Positions 8,220 through 17,371 are shown, counted from the stretch's first letter. The stretch is 61,118 bases of DNA from Candidatus Roseilinea mizusawaensis (GCA_016841965.1 JAEANN010000041.1:1-61118); one strand, 5' to 3'. Made by a program: numbers and translations. The notes: generated by a model not told the origin, from the sequence alone.

Positions 8220-9740
8220 CTATATCACCAACAGCGGCTCCAACGACGCACGCCAGGCCGGCAGTTGCGCGTCGATGGCCCGCTGTTGCGCTTCGGCGAA
8301 AGCAACCACGCCGCGCAGAGTGGCCGGATCGAGATCATGCGCTTGTGAAAAGCGCGCTTCTGGGAAGCGCACTTCCAGAAAACGCAACGCAGCGCCGGCT
8401 GCGGTATGCGCGTCGTTGACAAGGCCGTAAGCATCCTGGGCGGCAACGCAGGCTGTCAGTACCCTTTCCACGCGCTCCGGCGGCAGCACCTCGCGCAGCG
8501 CGTCGGTGAGGTAGCGCAAGCGCTTGATGGCAATCCGCAGGCGGTGCAGATCTTCGACCGCCGGCAGGTCGGGCAGCATGTCGAAGGCTTTGACATACGC
8601 CAGGTGCTCGGCCTGAAGCATGTCGATGGCGTGGCGCAACAGGTAGGGCTTGCCGAGTTTGGCCGGCCGGTCATGGCGATCGGTCTGCACAAAAGCCAGC
8701 ATGGCCTGGAACCACGCTGCGTGGGCAGGGCCGGCCAGATACTCGGCGACCTGCGCGCGGAACGCCTCGCGCTCGGCCTGCCATGTGGCCATGAGCGCCT
8801 GGACGCCAGAGAGCGCCTCAGCGCCGGCCTCGAAGTGCTGCGCGTAGTCCTCCAGCGCAGCCACAAGCACATCGCGCTCGCGCAGCGGGCGCAGAGCATC
8901 GGCCAGGCGCAGCAGCCCTTTGGTCAAGGGGCGCAGGCTCTTGGGGCGGTAATAGTCGCCGAAGGCGCGCAACGTGCTGCGCATCCGGCGTGTCGTCACG
9001 CGCAGCCGGTGAATCAGGCGCGGCGAAACGCCAACGCCCTGGCCGGGCAGCCATTCGTCCGGGTCGATGCGGTCGAGGTGATAGCGCAGGATGCGCCGGC
9101 CGGCCACGGCCAGCGTGTCGTCGGGTGAAAGGCCGGGGCGGGTCATGCGCCCGCTCACACGCAGAGGCCGGAACAGCGCGCGCCACAGGTCAGATTTCTT
9201 TTCGGCGCGGGCGGCGTCTTCGTGGCTGTGCGGGCCTTTCACGCGCAGGTGGATGGGAGTTTCGGCGTCCGACGCCTGCTCCAGGTCCACAGAGACGACG
9301 CGTGTGGACTGGGTCTGCGAGTAGTCCAGCCCGTCGGCGATGCGCACCAGCGCGCTGAGCACGAGCGTTTCGCGCTGCTGGGCGGGGTTCAGCGCCTGGA
9401 ACAGAGGCTCCATCTCCGGGCGAACCGTCTTGCGATGGAAGGCGGCGACGCAGGCCAGCGTCAGGCGCTCGGCCTGGGTGAAGCCGGCCAGTTGCGCAGC
9501 GGCGATGATGTCGCGGCCGGCAGTGTGATGGTTGGCCGGATCGATGGCAAGTGCCACGTTGTGCAACAATGCGCCGGCCTCGGCCAGTTCGCGCGCGCGC
9601 GGCGCAAGCTGATGGAGCGGGTGCAGGGCGTCGAACAGCGCCGTGGTCAGTCGCGCGACGTGGCCGGCGTGCGCCAGATCGACGTGATAACGCTCGCAGA
9701 GAGAGGTGATGCTTTGCATGGCCGGGCGCGCGGAGGGCAT
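8220..9740 (-). CDS. Ppx/GppA-type HD domain fused to a CHAD domain
   Basis: Residues 1 to about 170 resemble the C-terminal HD-like helical domain of exopolyphosphatase/GppA proteins (HAGHVARLTTALFDALHPLH, ALLHNVAL, NHHTAGRDII, LSALVRIADGLDYSQ). The actin-like phosphatase domain is absent. Residues about 200-506 form a CHAD domain, an alpha-helical fold with conserved His and basic residues that binds polyphosphate in characterised members (PRLIHRLRVTTRRMRSTLRAF, LRPLRERDVLVAAL, HRLRIAIKRLRYLTDAL). The HD signature is HN instead of HD in the first motif, so hydrolysis is doubtful. A TATCAT -10 box lies 10 nt before the ATG. The likely role is polyphosphate binding or sensing (inference). A second ATG at 9719 is possible. 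Confidence 0.85.
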   Translation of the reverse strand: MPSARPAMQSITSLCERYHVDLAHAGHVARLTTALFDALHPLHQLAPRARELAEAGALLHNVALAIDPANHHTAGRDIIAAAQLAGFTQAERLTLACVAAFHRKTVRPEMEPLFQALNPAQQRETLVLSALVRIADGLDYSQTQSTRVVSVDLEQASDAETPIHLRVKGPHSHEDAARAEKKSDLWRALFRPLRVSGRMTRPGLSPDDTLAVAGRRILRYHLDRIDPDEWLPGQGVGVSPRLIHRLRVTTRRMRSTLRAFGDYYRPKSLRPLTKGLLRLADALRPLRERDVLVAALEDYAQHFEAGAEALSGVQALMATWQAEREAFRAQVAEYLAGPAHAAWFQAMLAFVQTDRHDRPAKLGKPYLLRHAIDMLQAEHLAYVKAFDMLPDLPAVEDLHRLRIAIKRLRYLTDALREVLPPERVERVLTACVAAQDAYGLVNDAHTAAGAALRFLEVRFPEARFSQAHDLDPATLRGVVAFAEAQQRAIDAQLPAWRASLEPLLVI

Positions 9741-9750
9741 CCGCGGGGCA

Positions 9751-9756
9751 ATGATA
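9751..9756 (-). promoter_or_regulatory. -10 box (TATCAT) of the CHAD gene, short-leader type
   Basis: TATCAT on the minus strand ends 10 nt before the ATG at 9740 and no Shine-Dalgarno is present. The remaining 150 nt up to the CAP gene stop hold nothing else recognisable. Confidence 0.4.
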
Positions 9757-9902
9757 CCGCGCCTTGCCGGGAAGGGATTGCCAGCCTGTGTTTCCCTGCA
9801 AGAGCCAAACAGACGTCAGTGAAGTGGCGCGGCACAGAATCCGTACCCTATCATGCCCCTGGCCTGCTCTGAAATGCGCACAGTTACCATGCAGGGCGCT
9901 TA

Positions 9903-10931
9903 TTATGGGCTGGTTCTGAACGACCAGGTGTAGCCGAAGGGCGCGCCGTTGTACGTGCCCGATATGGACACCACATAGGTCGTGTTGCGAGCCAGCGCAG
10001 CGCTGGGCGTGACCTTCACGCCTTTGTGGCCGGCGTCCAGACTGGTGGTCGCGGTATGCGCCACCGCCACGCCATCGGCAGTTCTCAGGCTGGCGCCGGT
10101 CAGCGTGGGCGCAGGGCCCCAGTAGCGCCAGAAGATCGTGATGGCATAGTTGGTCGGCGGCACGTCAGTCTGACCAGAGGCCGGGTAACGCACCGGCCAG
10201 TTGGGATAGGACATATCGGCGGTCGAATTGAAGTGCGACAGCACGTCCAGGCCGGCGGCTGCGCGATTGTTAGCCGCGGTGTAGAAGCCGAATCCGAACA
10301 CCGGCGTAGTCGGATACAGCAACCACAACCGGTGCCCCACCGATCCCATCCAGCCCTCGATGGCGTGATAAGGCTGCCAGTAGGGTTGATAGAACGCGCC
10401 ACCCATCCATGCGTTGCCGTTGCCGGCGCACACTTGCCCCTGCGGCGTGTACCAGGGATTGGCCGGGTCTTCCTGATGGGTCAGCACATTGTTCTCGGCC
10501 ATGTATCGACCATGTAGCCAACAATTGTTGTTCAGTGTGCCATCTAGGCTGACAGCCGGCGCGCCGGCCAGGGCACGAAAATAGTTGATGTAGGCCTGAA
10601 CGTTGTTTTTGTCGGGCGGGGGTGAGGGCAGGACGGCTGGCGGCCGGCGCACTATGGGCAGAAACGCTCGCGGCGACACAGCCGCGACCGTTGCCGGGGC
10701 TGCTGACACGCCGGGCAATGAATCGGATGAGACGTGATCCGATGATGAGGACGCATCGGGAACAGGGGCAGGCAGATAGACCGGCTGGGGGAATGACTCG
10801 GTTGATGACTCGGTTGATGGTTCGGGCTGCTGCGCCTGAGCCGAGCGAGCGCAACAGACAGCAGCCACAACAGCCAGAGTTGCCATCAGGCCAACCAACC
10901 GGCCGCGTTTCCAGTACACGTGTATGTTCAT
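9903..10931 (-). CDS. secreted CAP (SCP/PR1) domain protein with C-terminal Ig-like domain
   Basis: The protein is 342 residues long from the chosen ATG at 10931, which has a strong GGAGGT 5 nt upstream and opens a clean signal peptide (MNIHVYWKRG, a hydrophobic stretch, then ARSAQAQQ). A Pro/Ser-rich linker containing RAFLPIVRR follows, and then the CAP domain. Its motifs are INYFRALAGAPAV, the helix with LHGRYMAENN-x-LTHQE and the GWMGSVGHRLWLL segment equivalent to the CAP signature His. The last 90 residues look like a Big/Ig-like beta domain (TDVPPTNYAITIFW, ending YTWSFRTS). Bacterial CAP proteins are extracellular and of mostly unknown function. A longer frame upstream to 11045 overlaps the hydrogenase stop and is unlikely. 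Confidence 0.88.
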   Translation of the reverse strand: MNIHVYWKRGRLVGLMATLAVVAAVCCARSAQAQQPEPSTESSTESFPQPVYLPAPVPDASSSSDHVSSDSLPGVSAAPATVAAVSPRAFLPIVRRPPAVLPSPPPDKNNVQAYINYFRALAGAPAVSLDGTLNNNCWLHGRYMAENNVLTHQEDPANPWYTPQGQVCAGNGNAWMGGAFYQPYWQPYHAIEGWMGSVGHRLWLLYPTTPVFGFGFYTAANNRAAAGLDVLSHFNSTADMSYPNWPVRYPASGQTDVPPTNYAITIFWRYWGPAPTLTGASLRTADGVAVAHTATTSLDAGHKGVKVTPSAALARNTTYVVSISGTYNGAPFGYTWSFRTSP

Positions 10932-10946
10932 TTGCACCTCCAGACA

Positions 10947-10966
10947 CGCCTGCCTGTGGGCAGGCG
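10947..10966 (-). promoter_or_regulatory. perfect 8-bp hairpin in the leader of the CAP gene
   Basis: CGCCTGCC and GGCAGGCG flank a 4-nt loop, ending a few nt upstream of the GGAGGT of the CAP gene. There is no U-tract on the minus strand, so it is more likely a leader structure than a terminator. Confidence 0.4.
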
Positions 10967-10970
10967 ACAT

Positions 10971-11014
10971 CGTGAAAACAGAAGAGAGCGCGTCCCTGCG
11001 AACGCCCCCTCTTC
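10971..11014 (-). terminator. probable terminator of the hydrogenase operon
   Basis: Downstream of the large-subunit stop, GAAGAG...CTCTTC with an inner GCGT/ACGC pairing forms a hairpin on the minus strand, followed by TGTTTTCA. The T-run is short, so strength is uncertain. Confidence 0.55.
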
Positions 11015-11041
11015 CATTGCGATTTATGTCTGTGGACGGTT

Positions 11042-12472
11042 TCAACCGTCTCGGCGCAGCGTTTCTACCACATTTCCATCTGACCCGACGATGTCGATGA
11101 TCATCGGCATCTGGCCCAGCGCGTGCGTCGAGCAGGACAGGCAGGGGTCATAGGCGCGCACGGCGGCTTCCACACGGTTGAGCAGTCCCTCGCGCACTTT
11201 CTGGCCGCTGATGTAGGTCTTGGCCACACTGTCGACGGCCGTGCTCATGGCATAGTTGTTGTGGCCGGTGGAGACGATCAGGTTGACGCGCTCGATCTGA
11301 CCGTTTTCCTTCACCCAGTAATGGTGGAACAGCGTGCCGCGCGGGGCTTCGATCACCCCCACCGCTTCAGGGTGGAAGTCTTTCTTGGTGTTCTGAATCT
11401 CATTGCTCAGGATGTCGGGATCGTCGAGGAGCACTTGCACCCTTTCGATAGCAAAAAGCGTCTCGATCAGGCGGGCATAGTGATAGTATAGCGTGTTCTC
11501 GACCGGCTTGCCGCCATTCAGGCTGCGGAAGCGCTTCCATTCCTGGTTCGCCAACGGGGTGTCGATGCGATCAGCCACATTCAGCCGGCCCAGCGGGCCG
11601 ACGCGATACACGCCCTTCGGCCAGCCCATCTTCTTGTAGAACGGGAACTTGAGATAGGACCAGTCCTCGACGTGCTCCTGAATGTAGTCGAGATAGCGGG
11701 GGGCAGGGAACTGCTCCAGCAAATCGCCCTTCTGGTCGATCAGGCGACAATCGCCCTGATAAAGCTCCAGGCTGCCGCGCGGGGTGACCAGGCCAAAGTA
11801 GCCGGTAGGAAAGACGGCGAACTTGTCGATGTCTTCTTTGTTCTTCGCAGCCCAATCTTTGATGATGGCGATGCCAAGTTTGGTAGTTTCCAGGGCTTCA
11901 TTCCAGCCGGCCAGGATTTCGTCACGCTCGGCCGGCTTCAAGGCCTTGTTGACCCCACCCGGAATCGCAAAGTTGGGGTGAATCTTGCGGCCGCCTAGGG
12001 TGTGGATGATCTCCTGGCCGTACTTGCGCAAGCGCACCGCCTTTACGGCCAGGTCAGGATTGGCCTGGATCAAGCCAACCACATTGCGCGTAGCCGGGTC
12101 AGCGTCGAAGCCCAGCAACAGGTCTGGGCCGGCCAGCTCGAAGAAGTGCATACCATGGCTCTGGATAATCTGCCCCATGTGCATCAACTCACGCAGCAGG
12201 CTGGCCGGACGCGGCGGCTCAGCGCCGACAATCTGGTCGCACGCCTTAGCCGATGCCAAATGATGGCTGACCGGACAGATGCCACAGATACGCGGCGTGA
12301 TGCTCGGCATTTCGAAGTACATGCGGCCTTCGCAGAACTTCTCGAAGCCGCGGAATTCATTGATATGCAGGTACGCCCGCTCGACATCGCCGGCCTCGTT
12401 CAAGTGAATGGTGACCTTGGCGTGCCCTTCAATTCGCGTGACCGGTTCGATCGTGATCTTTTGCGCGCTCAT
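11042..12472 (-). CDS. hoxH: [NiFe] hydrogenase large subunit (group 3, HoxH/HydL-like)
   Basis: The 476-residue large subunit carries the NiFe(CN)2CO site. The L1 motif is RICGIC (C63, C66) followed by PVSHH, and the L2 motif is DPCLSCSTH (C444, C447, H450). A 26-residue tail follows H450 and should be removed by a HyaD/HoxW-type endopeptidase after nickel insertion. The N-terminus has the usual [15 protein letters not shown]. The length and the small partner place it in cytoplasmic group 3 (NAD-linked) enzymes rather than membrane-bound group 1. I chose the ATG at 12472 (GGGAGAAG just upstream); a longer frame to 12535 would add residues encoded by intergenic repeat. It is the last gene of the operon. 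No hyp maturation or endopeptidase gene is in the window. Confidence 0.95.
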   Translation of the reverse strand: MSAQKITIEPVTRIEGHAKVTIHLNEAGDVERAYLHINEFRGFEKFCEGRMYFEMPSITPRICGICPVSHHLASAKACDQIVGAEPPRPASLLRELMHMGQIIQSHGMHFFELAGPDLLLGFDADPATRNVVGLIQANPDLAVKAVRLRKYGQEIIHTLGGRKIHPNFAIPGGVNKALKPAERDEILAGWNEALETTKLGIAIIKDWAAKNKEDIDKFAVFPTGYFGLVTPRGSLELYQGDCRLIDQKGDLLEQFPAPRYLDYIQEHVEDWSYLKFPFYKKMGWPKGVYRVGPLGRLNVADRIDTPLANQEWKRFRSLNGGKPVENTLYYHYARLIETLFAIERVQVLLDDPDILSNEIQNTKKDFHPEAVGVIEAPRGTLFHHYWVKENGQIERVNLIVSTGHNNYAMSTAVDSVAKTYISGQKVREGLLNRVEAAVRAYDPCLSCSTHALGQMPMIIDIVGSDGNVVETLRRDG

Positions 12473-12482
12473 CTCTTCTCCC

Positions 12483-12558
12483 GATTCAAGATTTGGGGTT
12501 TCAGGTTTTGGATGTACGCGGCCGACACTCCGCACTCCAAAATCAAAAATCCAAAATC
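12483..12558. repeat. palindromic intergenic repeat (ATTTTGG/CCAAAAT type)
   Basis: One arm (GATTCAAGATTTGGGGTTTCAGGTTTTGG, read as short words) is mirrored by the other (CCAAAATCAAAAATCCAAAATC). The words recur with about 7-nt spacing. It fills the gap between small- and large-subunit genes. Confidence 0.75.
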
Positions 12559-12559
12559 A

Positions 12560-13102
12560 CTAGTGCCAGTGCAGCAATTCGCCCTTCAGTTCTGGCATAC
12601 GACCCTGCGCCAGTTCACTCAAAACATGGAAAATCACATCGGCCTCTGGCGGGCAGCCGGGGACATTGACATCGACTTTGACTACCTCGCCCACCGCTTT
12701 TACAGTCATGGGCCTGGCCAGTTCTGGATCAGACGGCACCTTGCTGCCCGGCTCGGTGCTCTCGGTATCGACATAGGCGCGCTTCAGCGCATCTTCCAGC
12801 TTGAAGAAGTTGCGCATGGCAACCACGCCGCCAAACACAGCACAGTCGCCCAAGGCCACGAGGATCTTGGCGCGCTTGCGCATCGTGTGGGCCACTTCCT
12901 CGTTATAGGTGTTGTTCACTGCGCCGGTCAGAATGCCAACATCCACGCCGCTTTCATCCGGCACTTTCAAATCCGTGATTGGCGTCGAGCGCAGATCGAC
13001 AAGATCGACCAGTTGCAAAATACGCTCGTCGATGTCGAGCATCGACATCTCACAGCCGGCGCATCCTGCCAGCCAGTCATCACACACTTTTGGCTTTGCC
13101 AT
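12560..13102 (-). CDS. hoxY: [NiFe] hydrogenase small subunit (HoxY/HydS-like)
   Basis: The 180-residue protein has the four ligands of the proximal [4Fe-4S] cluster: C14 and C17 (LAGCAGCEMS), C87 (GDCAVFGG) and C150 (VPGCPP). The short length, with no medial or distal cluster domain and no Tat signal, is typical of soluble group 3 enzymes. In the complex it should pass electrons from the NiFe site to the NuoG-like Fe-S subunit encoded just upstream. The ATG at 13102 was chosen because residues align from MAKPKVCDDW; the longer frame to 13159 runs into repeat sequence. A GAGG-like site precedes the start. Confidence 0.94.
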   Translation of the reverse strand: MAKPKVCDDWLAGCAGCEMSMLDIDERILQLVDLVDLRSTPITDLKVPDESGVDVGILTGAVNNTYNEEVAHTMRKRAKILVALGDCAVFGGVVAMRNFFKLEDALKRAYVDTESTEPGSKVPSDPELARPMTVKAVGEVVKVDVNVPGCPPEADVIFHVLSELAQGRMPELKGELLHWH

Positions 13103-13111
13103 ACCATCCTC

Positions 13112-13186
13112 TCTTCCATTTTCGATTCGGCATTTTGGATTTGGGATTGCAGATGCCAATCCAAAATCCGAAATCTAAAATTCCTC
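13112..13186. repeat. palindromic intergenic repeat (ATTTTGGATTT type)
   Basis: GATTCGGCATTTTGGATTTGGGATTG-like words are mirrored by CAATCCAAAATCCGAAATC, giving a long imperfect hairpin. It overlaps the 3' end of the NuoG-like gene, whose last codons therefore lie in repeat. Confidence 0.75.
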
Positions 13187-15046
13187 CTGCCAATCGGCAG
13201 TCAGCTCATAGCCCATTTGCTGCGCCAGCGTCTGCAAGACTTTGACGCTCGACCAGACTTCGTCGGGGGGCGTCAGTCCGCGCCGCGCTTGCTGCACCTT
13301 GCCCTCGACATTGACAAAGTGCCCCTCCTGCTCGGCCCAGGTCTCGACCGGGAACACGACATCGGCTGCTGCCGTGACTTGCGAGGCATAGGCAGCCTGC
13401 ACAATCACAAACGGTGCGCCCTGTATGTGTTGCACGAGCTTCTGATCTGGCTTGTCATCGCCCAGTGACAAGAACACAGCCTGCTTGCCTTTTGGCTCGA
13501 ACACGCCATCCAACTTATAGGCTGCGGCTGCGCGGGTGTTGGCTTTGCCATAGATGCTGACGATCTTTGCGCCGGTGGCGTCGGCCAGTTCAGACAGCGC
13601 GCCGGACAGATGCATCAGAGGGCCGGCCACAACCACAACTTTTTTGGCCGCCGAGACAATGGACGCGGCGCCGGCAATGACATCGGCTGCCACGCCGCTG
13701 TCCCGGCTGAATGCGTCGCCGGTCTGACCTTTGATCGCTGCCAGGATGCCTGCAACGACGGCCCGCTCGGCGCCTTCCTTCGGCGTCATGGCGTAGTCGG
13801 CCAGCAGCTTCAGCTTATTTTCGCCGGCGTCCACGACGATCAAGCGCGTTCCCTTCGGCAGGGAGCGCTTGACCAAGAAGCCGGCCACTTGATGGTCGGC
13901 AACCAGGTCGGCGCCAACCACCACAACACAGTCAGCATCTTTCAGATCGGCGAGCGTGCCGACGAACTCCGGCCGGGTCGAGCGAAGCGGCGCCGGCGTT
14001 GGCTCGTCGATGGTGGCCAGTTGCGCGCTGCCCAGTTTGGCGCCGAACAACTCGCTGACTGCGCACAAGGCTTCGGCGGTCAGGCGTGGCGAAGCCACTA
14101 CTGACACCCCGGCGCCATTCTTGCCGGCCAGCGGCTGCAACTTCGACGCCGCCACAGCAATAGCCTCTTCCCAGGTCGCGGCTTTCAGAGCGCCATCCTT
14201 CTTCACCAGCGGCGTCAAGATGCGCTCGCCGGGATCATCAAGCGGCCTGAAGCGGCCCACTTCGCACAGCAAGCCGGCGTTTACCGGTGCGTCCCAGTCC
14301 CCTTCGATACGCAACAGGTTGTTATCGCGGGTGACCATGACGATGCCGCAGCCCACGCTGCAGCCGGCGCAGACAGACTTGACTTTCTGGCTGTCTTTCT
14401 CGCGGCCCCGATAGGCGCTGGCTCGATCGATCAGCGCGCCGGTCGGGCAGACCTGGATGCACGTGCCACAGGAGATGCAAGTGCTCTCGCCTAGGGGCAC
14501 GCCGAGGTCAGCAATGACCATGGTGCGCGCGCCGCGCTCTTCGACGCCGAGGGTGAAATTGCCCACCAATTCGCCGCACGCCCGGATGCATCGCCGGCAC
14601 AGGATGCAACGATTGTTGTCAAGCATGAAATCCTTGTGCGACGCATCCACCGGATAGGGCTGCCAGTTCGGTTGCAGCGGCCAGTGCGTCATACCCTCTG
14701 CATAAGCCGAGTTTTGCAGCTCGCAATCGCCGCCGCTCACCGGGCAGTACATGCAAAAGTGATTACGTTCGCTGAAGATGAGCGTAAGCACAAACTTGCG
14801 CGCCTCGCGCACCTGCGGCGTGTTGGTCCACACCACCATCTTGTCGCTGACCGGCAGCGTGCAAGACGGTTGAAGCGTGCGAGCGCCTTCCACTTCTACC
14901 AAGCACAAGCGACAGCCGCCGTAGGGCGTCAGCTCCTTGTGATCGCACAATTTAGGAATCGCAATCCCGGCTGCTTCCGCTGCGCGCATCACAGTGGTTC
15001 CTTCAGGCACGCTGATCTCTTGTCCATCAATTTTGAGATTGACCAT
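13175..15046 (-). CDS. NuoG/HydA-like multi-Fe-S electron-transfer subunit with molybdopterin-oxidoreductase-like domain
   Basis: The 623-residue protein starts with a plant-type [2Fe-2S] domain (C34, C45, C48, C62). A His-Cys [4Fe-4S] segment follows (H96, C98, C101, C108), then two [4Fe-4S] ferredoxin motifs (CILCRRCIRAC and CISCGTCIQVCP). A fourth [4Fe-4S] site of the MopB type (CAGCSVGC with a later C in LLCEVG) leads into a truncated molybdopterin-oxidoreductase fold. The [FeFe] HydA of bifurcating enzymes has the same front half but an H-cluster domain behind; no H-cluster motif is present here. This matches the A subunit of [NiFe] HydABCSL-type bifurcating hydrogenases, as I recall from Acetomicrobium. 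Start: ATG with AGAGGA upstream. Confidence 0.9.
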   Translation of the reverse strand: MVNLKIDGQEISVPEGTTVMRAAEAAGIAIPKLCDHKELTPYGGCRLCLVEVEGARTLQPSCTLPVSDKMVVWTNTPQVREARKFVLTLIFSERNHFCMYCPVSGGDCELQNSAYAEGMTHWPLQPNWQPYPVDASHKDFMLDNNRCILCRRCIRACGELVGNFTLGVEERGARTMVIADLGVPLGESTCISCGTCIQVCPTGALIDRASAYRGREKDSQKVKSVCAGCSVGCGIVMVTRDNNLLRIEGDWDAPVNAGLLCEVGRFRPLDDPGERILTPLVKKDGALKAATWEEAIAVAASKLQPLAGKNGAGVSVVASPRLTAEALCAVSELFGAKLGSAQLATIDEPTPAPLRSTRPEFVGTLADLKDADCVVVVGADLVADHQVAGFLVKRSLPKGTRLIVVDAGENKLKLLADYAMTPKEGAERAVVAGILAAIKGQTGDAFSRDSGVAADVIAGAASIVSAAKKVVVVAGPLMHLSGALSELADATGAKIVSIYGKANTRAAAAYKLDGVFEPKGKQAVFLSLGDDKPDQKLVQHIQGAPFVIVQAAYASQVTAAADVVFPVETWAEQEGHFVNVEGKVQQARRGLTPPDEVWSSVKVLQTLAQQMGYELTADWQEEF

Positions 15047-15069
15047 ATTGGAATCCTCTTGTCAGTCGT

Positions 15070-15118
15070 CACTCTGCACTCTGCACTCTGCACCCTGCAC
15101 TCTGCACCCTGCACTCTC
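15070..15118. repeat. 7 x 7-nt tandem array (CACTCTG/CACCCTG)
   Basis: Seven contiguous heptamers lie between the NuoG-like and NuoF-like genes. Unit and period match the array inside the XPB gene, with G and T changes. Confidence 0.95.
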
Positions 15119-15135
15119 AATGCCATGATCCGCCC

Positions 15136-16776
15136 TCAGCGGCGACTGGCAATGCCCGACATGGCGCACGCGCCAGCAGGGCAAACCTTGAGCTTGATAT
15201 GCGCCTCGACTTCAGCGCGGAAATACTTCAGCATGTCGCGAATCGGCACAGCAGCCGTCTGGCCCAAGCCGCAGTTCGAGAATTGGTTCAGGCCATTGGC
15301 GAGCGTGTCCAGATCGTTCAGGTCGCTCAACTTGCCAACACCTTGCGAAATGTGATCCAGAATCTGGTAGGCCCGGTCGGTGCCGATGCGGCAGGGGCCA
15401 CAGCGCCCACAGCTCTCGCTCTTGAAGAAGTTCATCAGCACTTTGGCCAGATCGACTACGCAGGTGTCCTCGTTGCAGATGAGCAACGCACCCGAACCAA
15501 GCGACACGCCGGCTTTGGCATACGAGTCGAAGTCCATCGGCGTGTCCTGCAACACCGCGGGGATAATCGAGCCGCTGGAGCCGCCGGTCTGGGCCAGCTT
15601 GAAGGCGCGCCCATCGCGCATGCCTTTGGCGTAGATGGAGATGACTTCGCGCAATGTGATGCCCATCGGCACTTCGATCAAGCCGGTCATGTTGACATTG
15701 CCCAGGATGGTGTAGACCTTCGTGCCGGCGCTGTTGGGTGTGCCGAACTGCTTGAACCAGGCCGCGCCATTGCGAATGATCGGCGGCAAGTTCGCCAGCG
15801 TTTCGACGTTGTTGACCAGCGTGGGCTTGCCCCACAACCCGACCTGGGTCGGATAAGGAGGTCGCGGGCGCGGCTCGCCGCGCTTGCCTTCGATTGACTC
15901 AATCAGCGCCGTCTCTTCGCCGCACACATACGCGCCGGCGCCAGAGTGTATGTGCAGCTTAAAGTTGAAGCCGCTGCCGAAAATATCTTGGCCCAGAAAG
16001 CCCATTTCCTCGGCCTGAGCAATCGCCTTCTTCAAGCGCGTCTGGGCCAGCACATATTCGCCGCGCACATAGACAAATCCCTCGTCAGCGCCCACCGCGT
16101 AGCCTGCCAGAAGCATGGCCTCGATGATGCTGTGCGGGTCGCCCTCCAGGATGAGGCGATCCTTGAAGGTGCCCGGCTCGCTCTCATCGGCATTGCAAAT
16201 GACGTACTTTTTGGCCTTGTTCTCGCGGGCCACCATTCGCATCTTGGTGCCGGTGGGGAAGCCGGCCCCGCCGCGCCCGCGCAGGCCAGAGCGTGCGATT
16301 TCCTCAATCACGTCGGCCGGCTTCATCTCGGTCAGCGCCTTGCCCAGGGCGAGGTAGCCGTCGTGGGCGATGTAATCCTCGATGTCGTCGGGGTCGATAA
16401 TGCCGGCGCGCTCCAGCACGATGCGCTGTTCAGCAGGCAGCGTGCCTTTGCGCGCAGACAGCCAGGCGATGCGCCCGGTCATTTCGCGCGCCGGCGCCAT
16501 CAGGCCGGGAGCCACACGCCCCTTGTAGAGATGTTCCTCGACCAGCGTCCTGGCATCGTCGGGCTTGACCGGCCCATAGACCACCGCCTCCGGATAGACC
16601 ATGACCATCGGAACGGCGTCGTGCCGGCCAATATCGGCCACCATGGTGACCGACACCTCATCTTGCAGCCCGAAGGCTTTCACTTCGTCCTGGATGCGGC
16701 GATAGACCTCCTGCGCGCCACGCGCCAGACTGTCGGGATCGTTCGAGACCAAAACCAGAGCGCGTACTGCCTTCAC
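15136..16776 (-). CDS. NuoF-like NADH-binding flavoprotein, paralogue lacking N-terminal [2Fe-2S] cysteines
   Basis: From a GTG at 16776 (AAGGAGG 5 nt upstream, inside the preceding stop) the protein has 546 residues. The FMN/NAD(H) domain shows GLRGRGGAGFPTG, CNADESEPGTFKDR and CGEETALIESIEGKRGEPR. The C-terminal [4Fe-4S] site is ESCGRCGPCR with a later SNCGLG. The thioredoxin-like N-domain is present, but the positions that carry cluster cysteines in the second NuoF here (11, 16, 52) are Ser, Ser and His. There is no C-terminal ferredoxin domain; only a short tail (CPAGAC). It may bind a second flavin/NAD site in the complex, or be a structural paralogue. The longer frame reaching 17001 overlaps the NuoE gene and is spurious. 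Confidence 0.9.
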   Translation of the reverse strand: MKAVRALVLVSNDPDSLARGAQEVYRRIQDEVKAFGLQDEVSVTMVADIGRHDAVPMVMVYPEAVVYGPVKPDDARTLVEEHLYKGRVAPGLMAPAREMTGRIAWLSARKGTLPAEQRIVLERAGIIDPDDIEDYIAHDGYLALGKALTEMKPADVIEEIARSGLRGRGGAGFPTGTKMRMVARENKAKKYVICNADESEPGTFKDRLILEGDPHSIIEAMLLAGYAVGADEGFVYVRGEYVLAQTRLKKAIAQAEEMGFLGQDIFGSGFNFKLHIHSGAGAYVCGEETALIESIEGKRGEPRPRPPYPTQVGLWGKPTLVNNVETLANLPPIIRNGAAWFKQFGTPNSAGTKVYTILGNVNMTGLIEVPMGITLREVISIYAKGMRDGRAFKLAQTGGSSGSIIPAVLQDTPMDFDSYAKAGVSLGSGALLICNEDTCVVDLAKVLMNFFKSESCGRCGPCRIGTDRAYQILDHISQGVGKLSDLNDLDTLANGLNQFSNCGLGQTAAVPIRDMLKYFRAEVEAHIKLKVCPAGACAMSGIASRR

Positions 16777-16787
16777 GGTGGCCTCCT

Positions 16788-17339
16788 TCACTGGTACTTG
16801 GCCAGTATTTCCGTCACCTGCGCCGGCGTCACATTGCCGTAGATATCTGCGTCGACGACCAGCACCGGCCCCACGGCGCAAATGCCGATGCAACTTGTCG
16901 TCTGCAAGGTCCATTTGCCGTCGGAGCTGGTCTCGCCGGGGCCAAGTTTGAGCGCCTCCTGTAGCGCCGTCCAAACCTGGCGCCCACCTACAACGTGGCA
17001 CGGCGCGCTTTCGCAGAACTGAATAATATGTCGGCCGCGCGGCTTTGTGGACAGCATTTGGTAAAAACTGGCCACCGAGAACAACTGGCTGACGGGCATG
17101 CGCAGTTGCCGGCCGACTTCGACGAACGCTTCTGGCGGCAAATAACCTAACGTCTGATTGACCTCGCTGAGAATGGGGATCAACGCCTCGCGCATCTCAA
17201 CCGGATCTGCGGCTGCGCCGCCCCGCCGGGTGATGGCAGACTGCACTGCTGCACGCACCTCCTCCTCGCTCAAAGGGGGACGGGGCAGATAAACCCCGCC
17301 GGGTTCAATCCCTTCGACTGCGGTCGTCTCCACAGACAT
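16788..17339 (-). CDS. nuoE: NuoE-like [2Fe-2S] subunit, first copy
   Basis: The 183-residue protein has the NuoE fold: an N-terminal helical part (IPILSEVNQTLGYLPPEAFVEVGRQL) and a thioredoxin-like domain. The four [2Fe-2S] ligands lie in FCESAPCHVVG and TTSCIGICAVGP. It pairs with the NuoF-like protein encoded just downstream (GTG start 11 nt after this stop), the usual NuoE-NuoF arrangement. A perfect GGGAGGT lies 5 nt before the ATG. In bifurcating hydrogenases this subunit (HydC) transfers electrons near the flavin; which NuoF it partners is inferred from gene order only. Confidence 0.93.
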   Translation of the reverse strand: MSVETTAVEGIEPGGVYLPRPPLSEEEVRAAVQSAITRRGGAAADPVEMREALIPILSEVNQTLGYLPPEAFVEVGRQLRMPVSQLFSVASFYQMLSTKPRGRHIIQFCESAPCHVVGGRQVWTALQEALKLGPGETSSDGKWTLQTTSCIGICAVGPVLVVDADIYGNVTPAQVTEILAKYQ

Positions 17340-17371
17340 CGATGACCTCCCTATCGCTCACCACAAAGTCA

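Noticed and set aside
12002-13468. Long plus-strand reading frame (488 codons) across the hydrogenase subunit genes
   Set aside because: It is antisense to hoxH and hoxY, which have full sets of conserved motifs; the product has no family features and is a GC-rich shadow.
15136-17001. A 621-residue version of the short NuoF-like protein
   Set aside because: The additional N-terminal residues overlap the NuoE gene in another frame; a GTG with perfect Shine-Dalgarno at 16776 fits the family start.
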